In this document: positions 44,136-52,599 of the stretch, one piece after another
Layout: each line of letters opens with the position of its first letter
Position numbering within the stretch: position 1 is the stretch's first letter
NCBI GenBank assembly: GCA_016293615.1
Contig: JAEDDX010000001.1
Location: 1 to 64,000 of the forward strand
DNA from: Acetatifactor sp.
GTDB lineage: Bacteria > Bacillota > Clostridia > Lachnospirales > Lachnospiraceae
DNA: 64,000 bases
Direction of reading: 5' to 3'
Translations under genes and position numbers: made by a program
Notes under the pieces: model-generated
The model's input: only the letters and a program-made list of their open reading frames with translations
Databases searched by the model: none
What the model was told of the DNA's origin: nothing

Positions 44136-45980
44136 ATGATATCTCGTAGAAATTTCGTTGTGATCTGCATGATGATGGTGGTGATCCTGTTTATGTTTCA
44201 GTTTTCACAGATCATCAAAGAGAACGGCAACGAGTATGGAACAAATGAATATTGGAACAAATATCTGGACTCCGGCAAGATCGCCTTTCGCGGCCTGCGG
44301 GAGAATGACCCACGTGCCTTCCGCGGCGCGGAGTATGTCATGTTCTGGGGAGATACGAATACGAAGCTTATGGAAGTGGTGGATCAGTGGTGCGTCTATA
44401 CCAAGCGCAATCTTCTCACCTGCGACGCCTCTGTCAGCATTCCCACGGACAAAAGGTATCAGCCCTCCATCCTGTTGATCGATTCCGAGACCAGGGATGT
44501 CTTTTCTCATGTGAAGGAGATCGAGAAGCTGACGAAGAACGGAGTGACTGTGGTATTCTGTAACCTTCCGCCTTATTCCGAACTGCAAAGAAGCGCGGAG
44601 CTGAAGGATATTCTGGGCATCTCCACCTTCCGGATGGAGACCACGACGATCGAGGGTATCAGGCTGTTTGAAGGATTTTTAGTCGGCGGCGGGGCAGTTT
44701 ACAAGGCCGAGACGGAGAAGGAGGAAAAGCTTCAGGACTTTGAACTGACCATTCCGTGGTACATTACCGGCAAGGGAACGAAGTCCTATATGGTCGGCCT
44801 GAAGGATGATAAGCTGATCGACCGGGAGAAATTTCCACGCCTGATCTGGAGAAATACGCACAACAATGCCATGGTCTTCGCCGTCAACGGTGACTTTATG
44901 TCCTCACTGACCGGACTCGGTCTTCTGGATGCGTTTGTGTATGAGAGCAGTGACTATTATCTCTACCCCGTGGTGAATGGGCAGAGCGTTTCCGTTGTGG
45001 ATTACCCTTCCCTCTCCAATGAAAACAGCGATGTCATGGAGGAGGTATACAGCAGAAATACCAGCAGCTTTCTGCGGGACATTGTCTGGCCGAATCTTCT
45101 GGCCGGAACTCTCAGAAACGAACTGAAGCTGACCTGCTATGTGAGCACAAAGTATGATTATCATGAGAACTCCGGGGCGGATGTGGAGCTTTTGACCTTC
45201 TACCTTCAGCAGATGAAGGAAGTCGGAGCGGAGGCAGGCAGATCGCTTCGCTATGACGGTGCGATCACACTGGCGGATAAAGCGAAAGCGGACCGGATCT
45301 TTTTCGATCACGCCAACTGCGGCTACCGGTTTGCGGCATATTATGTTGATTCTCTTTCCGACGAATTTTTAGAGCTTGCGAATTCCGCAGACGGTATGGA
45401 CGAAATGCGCACGGTGTCCTGCCGTGACAGAGGCAGGCGGCCGCTGTTGTCTTTTTATACCGATTACACGACGGTGCTCGGCGTCACACATGATGCCGGC
45501 GAGTATTCCTATCGCAAGGATCTGGAGCTGAGAGGCATCAACACAGCCCTGGCGTATTCCAATATGATGATGGATATGCATCATGTGCTCTGGCCGGAGG
45601 AGGAACGCCACCAGTGGCAGTTCTTCTATGAGGATGTGTCAAGCAACATCGCTTCGTATTACTCCGGATTTCATGTGTTTGAACAGACGACAATGTCCGA
45701 GAGCGATGCCCGCGTGAGAGCGATGCTGAACACAAACTACTCTGTGGAACGCGAGGGAGATACCCTAAAGATGAGCATTATGCAGACAACAGAGGGCGGC
45801 TGGTTTTTGCTCAGGACGCACGGTGAGCAGATCAAAGAGATTGAGAACGGAGAGTATAAGCGGGTGGAGCAGGATGTGTTCCTGATCCATACCCTGGATT
45901 CCAAGGTGCGGATCGAACTGGAGAAGGCGGAAGAGGTCTTTCTCTACGAAGGACCGATTCAGTTCCCCTGGGATAAGTAG
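44136..45980 (+). CDS. pelA: DUF2194 protein, PelA deacetylase-like
   Basis: 614 aa. One N-terminal membrane helix (residues 5-24) and an extracytoplasmic body. An early domain (about 60-300) resembles a glutamine-amidotransferase-like or nucleotide-free sugar domain, and the later half carries HANCGYRFAAYYVDSLSDEF, DYTTVLGVTHDAGEYSYRKD and MMDMHHVLWPEEE, where D and H residues could form a carbohydrate esterase metal site. Gram-positive Pel loci carry a PelA deacetylase at this position, giving a partly de-N-acetylated, cationic polymer. AAGGTGGAG precedes ATG 44136, and the earlier ATG at 44088 lies inside pelE. Confidence 0.72.
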   Translation: MISRRNFVVICMMMVVILFMFQFSQIIKENGNEYGTNEYWNKYLDSGKIAFRGLRENDPRAFRGAEYVMFWGDTNTKLMEVVDQWCVYTKRNLLTCDASVSIPTDKRYQPSILLIDSETRDVFSHVKEIEKLTKNGVTVVFCNLPPYSELQRSAELKDILGISTFRMETTTIEGIRLFEGFLVGGGAVYKAETEKEEKLQDFELTIPWYITGKGTKSYMVGLKDDKLIDREKFPRLIWRNTHNNAMVFAVNGDFMSSLTGLGLLDAFVYESSDYYLYPVVNGQSVSVVDYPSLSNENSDVMEEVYSRNTSSFLRDIVWPNLLAGTLRNELKLTCYVSTKYDYHENSGADVELLTFYLQQMKEVGAEAGRSLRYDGAITLADKAKADRIFFDHANCGYRFAAYYVDSLSDEFLELANSADGMDEMRTVSCRDRGRRPLLSFYTDYTTVLGVTHDAGEYSYRKDLELRGINTALAYSNMMMDMHHVLWPEEERHQWQFFYEDVSSNIASYYSGFHVFEQTTMSESDARVRAMLNTNYSVEREGDTLKMSIMQTTEGGWFLLRTHGEQIKEIENGEYKRVEQDVFLIHTLDSKVRIELEKAEEVFLYEGPIQFPWDK

Positions 45981-45997
45981 AAAGGCGTAGGTTTCTT

Positions 45998-47419
45998 ATG
46001 AGGATTTGTATCGTAGCCGAGGGCTGCTACCCCTATGTGGTCGGCGGTGTCTCGAGCTGGATCAACAGCATGATCAATGTATTCCCGAAGGTCGAGTTTG
46101 TGGTGCTTGCGATTATTGCGGACCGGTCCCAGAGCGGAAGATTTCAGTATGAGCTGCCGGAGAATGTCTCGGCCGTCTATGAGGCGTATCTGGATGATTA
46201 CGACTGGAATGCCGAGAAGAGGCGCAGGAAAGTCCGCCTGACCAGGGAGCAGTATCGCGCCATGAGAAGCGTGATCTTAAATTACCGGGTGGAGTGGCCC
46301 GTTCTGTTCGATTTGTTTCAGCAGGATATCTCCATCGACGATCTGCTCATGGGTGAGGATTTCTTAAGAATCGTGGAAGAAGTCTACGACAGACAGTATC
46401 CGCAGATTGCGTTCTCGGACTTCCTCTGGACCATGCGCTCGATCTATCTGCCGCTGTTTTTGATCATGAACACGGACATTCCCGAGGCGGATCTGTATCA
46501 CTGCGTGGCAACCGGGTATGCCGGCGTGCTCGGAAGTATGGCGAAGTATAGATACAACTGCGGTCTTTTGATCTCCGAGCACGGTATCTATACCAGAGAG
46601 CGTGAGGAGGAGATCCTCAAGGCGAACTGGGTCGGCGGCGTTTATAAAAATATCTGGATCGAACAGTTCCGCAAGATGTCCATGCTTGCCTATGAGTATG
46701 CGGATATGGTGACCTCTCTGTACGGACATGCCAGAGAGCTGCAGATCGAGCTCGGCTGTCTTCCGGAGAAGACCGTGATCACGCCCAACGGAATCCGCGT
46801 GGAGAATTTTGCCGACCTCCCCGGAAAATTGCCCGAGGATGAAGGCTTTATCAATATCGGCGCGGTGCTTCGCGTGACGCCCATCAAGGATGTCAAGACC
46901 ATGATCCGTGCCTTTTCCTATGCCAAGCGGACAGTGCCGAACCTGAAGCTCTGGATCATGGGACCTTGCGACGAAGACCCTGAGTATGCGCAGGAATGCT
47001 TTGATCTGGTGGAGATTCTGGAGCTGCAGGATGTGGTATTTACCGGAAGGATCAATGTGAAGGAATATCTGGGAAGGATGGATTTCACGATCCTGACCAG
47101 CATCAGCGAGGGACAGCCCCTGACCATTCTGGAGAGCTATGCGGCAGGGCTTCCCACGATCGCAACCTCCGTCGGCAACTGCCGCGAACTGATCTACGGG
47201 GAAGAAGGGGATACCTGCGGCAAGGCCGGTATTCTGACCCATATCATGAATGTGCAGGAGCTGGCTGACGCAATGATCAGCCTGGCACAATCCGACGAGC
47301 TGCGCCGCGAGATGGGGCAGAACGGATATCAAAGGGCACACCGATACTTTAGGATTGAGCAGATGCAGCAGAAGTACCGCGAAATCTATCAGTCCTTCAC
47401 ACAAGAGTCACTGGAGTAA
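45998..47419 (+). CDS. pelF: PelF glycosyltransferase
   Basis: 473 aa GT4-type, cytosolic. The N-terminus MRICIVAEGCYPYVVGGVSS and the insert LYHCVATGYAGVLGSMAKYR, then EHGIYTREREEEI, are the PelF signature. The C-terminal donor domain has SEGQPLTILESYAAGLP with the EX7E pair. PelF polymerises UDP-activated N-acetylhexosamine (GalNAc/GlcNAc) and works in complex with PelD, PelE and PelG. Seventeen bases after pelA. Confidence 0.95.
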   Translation: MRICIVAEGCYPYVVGGVSSWINSMINVFPKVEFVVLAIIADRSQSGRFQYELPENVSAVYEAYLDDYDWNAEKRRRKVRLTREQYRAMRSVILNYRVEWPVLFDLFQQDISIDDLLMGEDFLRIVEEVYDRQYPQIAFSDFLWTMRSIYLPLFLIMNTDIPEADLYHCVATGYAGVLGSMAKYRYNCGLLISEHGIYTREREEEILKANWVGGVYKNIWIEQFRKMSMLAYEYADMVTSLYGHARELQIELGCLPEKTVITPNGIRVENFADLPGKLPEDEGFINIGAVLRVTPIKDVKTMIRAFSYAKRTVPNLKLWIMGPCDEDPEYAQECFDLVEILELQDVVFTGRINVKEYLGRMDFTILTSISEGQPLTILESYAAGLPTIATSVGNCRELIYGEEGDTCGKAGILTHIMNVQELADAMISLAQSDELRREMGQNGYQRAHRYFRIEQMQQKYREIYQSFTQESLE

Positions 47420-47423
47420 GAAA

Positions 47424-48878
47424 ATGGCTGGAATAGGTGTTAAACTCAACAAAATCTACAGTAAGAATACCATTGCAACGAATCTGTTCGGTGCCGGCTA
47501 CAGTACCCTGATTACCGTTGCACCGATGTTTCTGGTAATCATCACGGTCCTGCTGATGCAGTATCTGCTCGGCTTTTCCAAGATCAGCTATGCGACCAGA
47601 GAGTTGTATTCCTGTACGGTTCTCTACATTTTTATCTTCGCGCTTCTGACGGCGTCACCGTTTAACGCGGTGCTCTCCAAATACCTTTCCGATATCATTT
47701 ATGAGGAAAAGTACGAGGATATCTTGCCGTGCTTTTATCTGGGACTGTTTATGAATACCATTTTGAGCAGTCTGTTGGGGATCCCGTTCTGCATCCGCGA
47801 ATATGTGGTGGGAAAGGTACCGCTGATCTTCGTCTTTGCGGGATTCTGCGGATATATGGCCCTGATGTTCGTCTTTTATTCGATGCTGTACATGTCCATC
47901 TGCAAGGTATATAAGAAGATCTCGTTTTACTTTTTGATCGGGATGACAGTGACGGTACTCTTGTCTCTTGTGCTGGTGTACTGGTTTGATGTGTCGGCGA
48001 CCCTCGCCATGCTCATCTCCCTGGATGTCGGTTTTTTATTGATCGCGAGCCTGGAATACGCCCTGATTCAGAGCTATTTCAGACAAAACAGCGGTAATTA
48101 CAAAAAGGTGCTGTCGTACTTTAAAAAGTACTGGCAGCTGATTGCCACCAACTTCCTATACACCCTGGGACTTTACCTCCACAATTTCTTCTTCTGGACG
48201 ACGGATCTTAAGCTGATCGTTGCCAAGAGCTTTGTGTGCGCCCCGGTATACGACATGGCGACCTGTATCGCGATGTTCACCAATATTTCCGCCAGCGTTA
48301 TCTTTATTTCCCGTGTGGAGATGCGCTTCCACGAGAGGTACAAGAACTATTCGGAGGCCGTGATCGGCGGACGCGGGATGGACATCTATAATGCCAAGAA
48401 GAGAATGTTTGAACAGCTGACGGACGAACTGATGAATCTGGTCCGTATCCAGTTTATCATTTCGGTCGTGGTATTTTTCATGGCGATGATTCTGCTGCCG
48501 CAGTTTGGCATGGGAGGCATGGTCATGCAGATTTATCCCTGCCTGGCAGCAGGCTACTTTATTCTGTTTACCATGTATGCGGCAATCATCTTCCTGTACT
48601 ACTTCAATGATTTGACCGGTGCGCTGATGACTGCGGGCGGTTTTGCACTGGTGACTGCGCTGGTAAGCTTCTTCGCCACACAGTTTCCTGCCATCTGGTA
48701 CGGAATCGGTCTGGTAGCCGGCTCCCTGACCGGCTGGGCGATCGCCTACCGCAGGCTGCGTTTCATGGAGGCGAACCTGGATGTGCATATTTTCTGCCGG
48801 GGAACGCTGTTAAAGAAAGCGGAGGGCAGGAAACCCTCCGGAAAAGTATACGACAGAGCTTCGAGAGGAGAGGATTGA
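47424..48878 (+). CDS. pelG: PelG polysaccharide transporter
   Basis: 484 aa with about 12 membrane helices of the MOP flippase superfamily. The N-terminus MAGIGVKLNKIYSKNTIATN, then GAGYSTLITVAPMFLVI, is diagnostic of PelG. PelG exports Pel and docks the PelD/E/F complex. CTGGAG precedes ATG 47424; the frame upstream to 47355 overlaps pelF. Confidence 0.95.
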   Translation: MAGIGVKLNKIYSKNTIATNLFGAGYSTLITVAPMFLVIITVLLMQYLLGFSKISYATRELYSCTVLYIFIFALLTASPFNAVLSKYLSDIIYEEKYEDILPCFYLGLFMNTILSSLLGIPFCIREYVVGKVPLIFVFAGFCGYMALMFVFYSMLYMSICKVYKKISFYFLIGMTVTVLLSLVLVYWFDVSATLAMLISLDVGFLLIASLEYALIQSYFRQNSGNYKKVLSYFKKYWQLIATNFLYTLGLYLHNFFFWTTDLKLIVAKSFVCAPVYDMATCIAMFTNISASVIFISRVEMRFHERYKNYSEAVIGGRGMDIYNAKKRMFEQLTDELMNLVRIQFIISVVVFFMAMILLPQFGMGGMVMQIYPCLAAGYFILFTMYAAIIFLYYFNDLTGALMTAGGFALVTALVSFFATQFPAIWYGIGLVAGSLTGWAIAYRRLRFMEANLDVHIFCRGTLLKKAEGRKPSGKVYDRASRGED

Positions 48879-48879
48879 T

Positions 48880-49290
48880 ATGGAACCCGGATTGGTTTTA
48901 CAGATAATTTTGGTACTGCTTGGCGGCGTTTTGCTGTTCGTGACGACCACTTCCCTGGCGGTCAAGAGAATCAATGAGCCCTTCAGCCTCGTCTGGGGGC
49001 TGGTAGCCATCGTCATTATCTGCGCGGGTATTCTGCTGCGTCCGGCGGGGTGGAATCAGTATATCAGTTCCATCGGTCTGGTCCTGGCTTTGCTGATCGT
49101 CGGAACGCTTCTGTTCGGCGCCTTCTTCTCCAGCTGCATCGTGTCACAGCTGATGCGTAAAAGCAATGAGATGGCAATGCAGATCTCCCTTCTCAATCAG
49201 GAGAATGAGGAGCTGAGAAACCTTGTAAGCAGGCTGCAGGAAGAAGAAAGCAATGATAAGTCCCGGACTGCAGACACCCAAAATGAGTGA
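48880..49290 (+). CDS. DUF2304 membrane protein
   Basis: 136 aa with three helices (5-25, 37-56, 66-88) and a C-terminal coiled coil (SLLNQENEELRNLVSRLQEE). The pattern is that of DUF2304, which in many glycan loci travels with a dolichyl-phosphate-mannose-type GT2, as here two genes downstream, probably as its membrane partner. One base after pelG. Confidence 0.82.
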   Translation: MEPGLVLQIILVLLGGVLLFVTTTSLAVKRINEPFSLVWGLVAIVIICAGILLRPAGWNQYISSIGLVLALLIVGTLLFGAFFSSCIVSQLMRKSNEMAMQISLLNQENEELRNLVSRLQEEESNDKSRTADTQNE

Positions 49291-49296
49291 GCGCCT

Positions 49297-50502
49297 ATGA
49301 AAAAGATACTTTTTGTGATCAATACCCTGGGTCAGGCCGGAGCGGAGACGGCTCTTCTGGAGCTGCTTCGACAGATCGACCCGAAACAGTATGAAGTGTC
49401 CCTGTTTGTGCTGATGGGGCAGGGCGAGATGATTTCCCGGGTCCCGGACACTGTGAAAATCTGTAACCGTACCTTCCGTGACTGCTCCGTACTCAGTGCC
49501 GAGGGCAGAAAAGGACTGGTTCGGACCATCCTGAAAGCGATGCTTCGCCGCGGCACGGTGCTTCGGCTGTTTCCCTATCTGGTGAAGAATTTCCTCGCCA
49601 TGAGAAAACGCGGGAAGATTTTGCCGGACAAATTGCTCTGGCGCGTTCTGTCCGACGGAGCGGACCGTCTGCAGGAAGAATATGATCTCGCGGTCGCCTA
49701 TCTGGAGGGTGGTTCCACCTATTATGTCGCGGATTGGGTCAGAGCCAAACGCAAGGCCGCGTTTGTACATGTGGATTATGCGCAGGCCGGATATACAAAA
49801 GACCTGGATCTGGACTGCTACCGGAAATACACGAAAGTGTTTGCGGTGTCGGATGAGGTGAAGACTGCTTTTTTGAAGGTATACGGAGAATACGCCGGGA
49901 AAACAGAGGTGTTTCACAATATCCTGAATCCGGAGTCGATCAGGAGCAAAGCGCAGACCGGACAGGGCTTTGCGGAACCGTTCGAAGGAATCAGGATTGT
50001 CTCTGTCGGCAGACTGACCGCACAGAAAGCGTTTGAAGTCTCCATCGATGCCATGAAGCTTGTAAAGGACGCCGGCAGAAAAGTCCGCTGGTATGTATTC
50101 GGAGAGGGCGACCAACAGAAAATGTTAGAAGAGCGGATCGCGAAGCTTGGACTCAAGGAGGACTTCCTGCTGCCGGGCGCAGTCAGCAATCCGTACCCGT
50201 ACATGAAACAGGCTGATATTTATGTGCATGCCAGCCGGTTCGAGGGAAAAAGCATAGCGATCCAGGAGGCACAGATACTGGGCAAACCGATCCTGGTATC
50301 CGACTGCAGCGGTAACAGGGAACAGGTCATTCAGGATGTGGACGGACTGCTGTGCGAGTTTTGCGCGGAAGGAATCTGTGAGGGGATTCTTCAACTGCTG
50401 GACGATGCAGACAGGCGGGAGCGTCTGGGAAGAGCGGCAGCTGAGAAGAATAAGGCTGAAAATACGGAAATCGTCAAACTATTGTCTTTGACGGAAGGGT
50501 AA
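49297..50502 (+). CDS. GT4 glycosyltransferase
   Basis: 401 aa. N-terminal acceptor domain MKKILFVINTLGQAGAETAL, donor domain VSVGRLTAQKAFEVSIDA and EGKSIAIQEAQILGKPILVS with the EX7E pair. Retaining GT-B enzyme adding a sugar from a nucleotide donor; specific sugar unknown. Likely part of a second glycan or of Pel decoration. Six bases after the DUF2304 gene. Confidence 0.92.
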   Translation: MKKILFVINTLGQAGAETALLELLRQIDPKQYEVSLFVLMGQGEMISRVPDTVKICNRTFRDCSVLSAEGRKGLVRTILKAMLRRGTVLRLFPYLVKNFLAMRKRGKILPDKLLWRVLSDGADRLQEEYDLAVAYLEGGSTYYVADWVRAKRKAAFVHVDYAQAGYTKDLDLDCYRKYTKVFAVSDEVKTAFLKVYGEYAGKTEVFHNILNPESIRSKAQTGQGFAEPFEGIRIVSVGRLTAQKAFEVSIDAMKLVKDAGRKVRWYVFGEGDQQKMLEERIAKLGLKEDFLLPGAVSNPYPYMKQADIYVHASRFEGKSIAIQEAQILGKPILVSDCSGNREQVIQDVDGLLCEFCAEGICEGILQLLDDADRRERLGRAAAEKNKAENTEIVKLLSLTEG

Positions 50503-50505
50503 ACT

Positions 50506-51276
50506 ATGAGTGAGAAACAGAAGAAGGAAATACTGATCATCATACCCGCGTACAACGAAGAGAAAAATATCGGGAAGGTGCTGGACGATCTGCAGCAGTC
50601 TCCGCTGGGGGATCAGCTGGATATTCTTGTGATGAACGATGCCTCGAAGGATGCTACCGGGCAGGTGGTTTTAGAGCATCATTGCAAGGTGATCACCCAT
50701 ATCTTCAATCTCGGCTACGGCAGCGGACTGCAGGTGGGATATAAGTATGCGCTGAGACACGGCTACTCTTATGTGATTCAGATGGACGCCGACGGACAGC
50801 ATGATGTATGCAATGTTGAGAAGATCTACAGGGAGCTTGTCACTGCAGACGAGGCAGGGAAAACGCCGGACATCGTCCTCGGCTCCAGGTTTACGGAAGG
50901 TTGGGAGGCGTACCCCACAAGCTTCGTGAAGAAACTGGCCTATCTGATGTTCCGGTTTCTGATCAGGATCGGAACCGGGAAGAAAATCACGGATCCCACC
51001 ACAGGTCTGCAGGGCCTGAGCCGGAGAGCCTTCGGCTTCTACGCCCTGTACAACCATTTTGACGATAAATACCCCGACGCCAATATGATTATGCAGATGA
51101 TGCTTCTGGGATACCGGGTAAAAGAAATTCCGGCTGTCATGCATGTGCGCACGGAGGGCGTCAGCATGCATTCGGGTCTCAAGCCGATTGTATATATGTT
51201 CCGAATGACATTCTCAATCATTGCGGTGTGGCTTAGAGAAAAGCTGTACCATGTCGACGAGGAGGTTCGGGAGTAG
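50506..51276 (+). CDS. GT2 glycosyltransferase, polyprenyl-phosphate type
   Basis: 256 aa GT-A enzyme. IIIPAYNEEKNIGKVLDDLQ, VMNDASKD, QMDADGQHD (DxD) and DPTTGLQGLSRRAF place it with DPM1/DPG-type synthases that load a sugar on undecaprenyl phosphate. Such enzymes usually pair with a DUF2304 or GtrA-type membrane protein, consistent with the gene at 48880. The sugar would then be used outside the membrane, for instance by the membrane protein at 52600. Confidence 0.92.
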   Translation: MSEKQKKEILIIIPAYNEEKNIGKVLDDLQQSPLGDQLDILVMNDASKDATGQVVLEHHCKVITHIFNLGYGSGLQVGYKYALRHGYSYVIQMDADGQHDVCNVEKIYRELVTADEAGKTPDIVLGSRFTEGWEAYPTSFVKKLAYLMFRFLIRIGTGKKITDPTTGLQGLSRRAFGFYALYNHFDDKYPDANMIMQMMLLGYRVKEIPAVMHVRTEGVSMHSGLKPIVYMFRMTFSIIAVWLREKLYHVDEEVRE

Positions 51277-51277
51277 C

Positions 51278-52585
51278 ATGTTTTTCAAGCGCTTGTTTCA
51301 AAGAGCCGAACTGAAGGAAAGTACTAAGCGTCTGTGCAATCCGGACAGAGGCTTCTATCCTTTACTGGCTTACACGGCAGGGGAAAAACTGAATCGGGAA
51401 GAACTGGGTGCGGACCTTGCTGAGGGTGAGAGACTGGTGCTTTTGCTGGTCGATATCGGTCAGTATCGGGACCGACAGCTGGATGAGGACACCCTCGCAC
51501 AGATGAGGGAGGTACTTCGTTTCCTTGTGGAAAGAAAGAGGGACATCATTCTCAGAGTGGTCTATGACAGAGAGGGAAAGTCCATGCAGACGGAGCCGGC
51601 GCAGTTTCGGCTTGTCACGGCCCACATGGAGCAGGTCGGAGCGCTCGTGCGTGAGTTTGGTAAGCACATCTTCGTCTATCAGGGGTTTCTGGTCGGCAAC
51701 TGGGGAGAGATGCACGGTTCCCGCTATCTGGCCGCGCATCATCTCATGACGCTTGCGGAAACCATGGAAAGATATACGCAGGGCAATACATTTCTGGCGG
51801 TGCGATGCCCGTATCACTTCAGGCAGATCTACGGACGCAAGGACCGCTACGAGGAGTTTGCCGGCTGCGGGCTTGGCTTTTTTGATGACGGAATTCTGGG
51901 GTCTGATACCGATATCGGTACCTATTCCCTGATGCCGGATGAGTACACGGACTGGGAGGGCTCCTGGAACAAGAAGCGCGAGCTGGAATTTGAAAACATA
52001 CTGTGTCAATATGTGCCAAACGGCGGAGAGACGGTCTGGGGAGACGGATATGCCAAAACGCTCTCGCCCCAGCAGCTCTGCCGGTATTTTCAGACGAAAC
52101 ACATTACATATCTGAACCGCCTATATGATACGAGAGTGTTGGAAGAGTGGAAGAGACAGCAGATGACGGATGCCGGCGTCTGGAACGGGAGAGACTTATA
52201 CGGGTATATCGATGCGCATCTGGGGTACCGTTTTCTGGTGACCGGCGTCAGGGTCGGCGGCGGACACAGGGCGGACGGACGAAGACGGCTGCAGGTACAG
52301 GTGACGATTGCGAACACCGGCTTTGCCAATGCATACCGCAAGATGCAGATCTGTCTGGTTACGATGTCAAAAGCCGGGAAGCGGTGTGAGTATGCGACCG
52401 GGTGGAGGCTTCATGAGGTGACTGCCGGGATGACGAAGAAGCTCGAAACACAGATTCTGATACCGGCGGACGGTCAAGAGTATCAATTGATTCTGGAAGC
52501 AAGCCGTACCTTCGACGAAACTCCGGTCTACTTCGGAAATGAGCGAGAGACGGAGGGCGTGCTTTTGGGAGTCATTCAGGGATAG
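51278..52585 (+). CDS. DUF4874/DUF4832 protein (putative glycoside-hydrolase-like)
   Basis: 435 aa without signal peptide. The N-terminal two thirds (LCNPDRGFYPLLAYT, VYQGFLVGNWGEMHGS, FFDDGILGSDTD) match DUF4874, with a TIM-barrel-like pattern; the C-terminal part (YIDAHLGYRFLVTGV, VTIANTGFANAYRKMQICL) matches DUF4832. These occur in glycan loci and may act on the glycan. The lack of an export signal is odd for a hydrolase. ATG 51278, one base after the GT2 stop, is the most likely start. Confidence 0.8.
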   Translation: MFFKRLFQRAELKESTKRLCNPDRGFYPLLAYTAGEKLNREELGADLAEGERLVLLLVDIGQYRDRQLDEDTLAQMREVLRFLVERKRDIILRVVYDREGKSMQTEPAQFRLVTAHMEQVGALVREFGKHIFVYQGFLVGNWGEMHGSRYLAAHHLMTLAETMERYTQGNTFLAVRCPYHFRQIYGRKDRYEEFAGCGLGFFDDGILGSDTDIGTYSLMPDEYTDWEGSWNKKRELEFENILCQYVPNGGETVWGDGYAKTLSPQQLCRYFQTKHITYLNRLYDTRVLEEWKRQQMTDAGVWNGRDLYGYIDAHLGYRFLVTGVRVGGGHRADGRRRLQVQVTIANTGFANAYRKMQICLVTMSKAGKRCEYATGWRLHEVTAGMTKKLETQILIPADGQEYQLILEASRTFDETPVYFGNERETEGVLLGVIQG

Positions 52586-52599
52586 TGAGAGGTGTACAG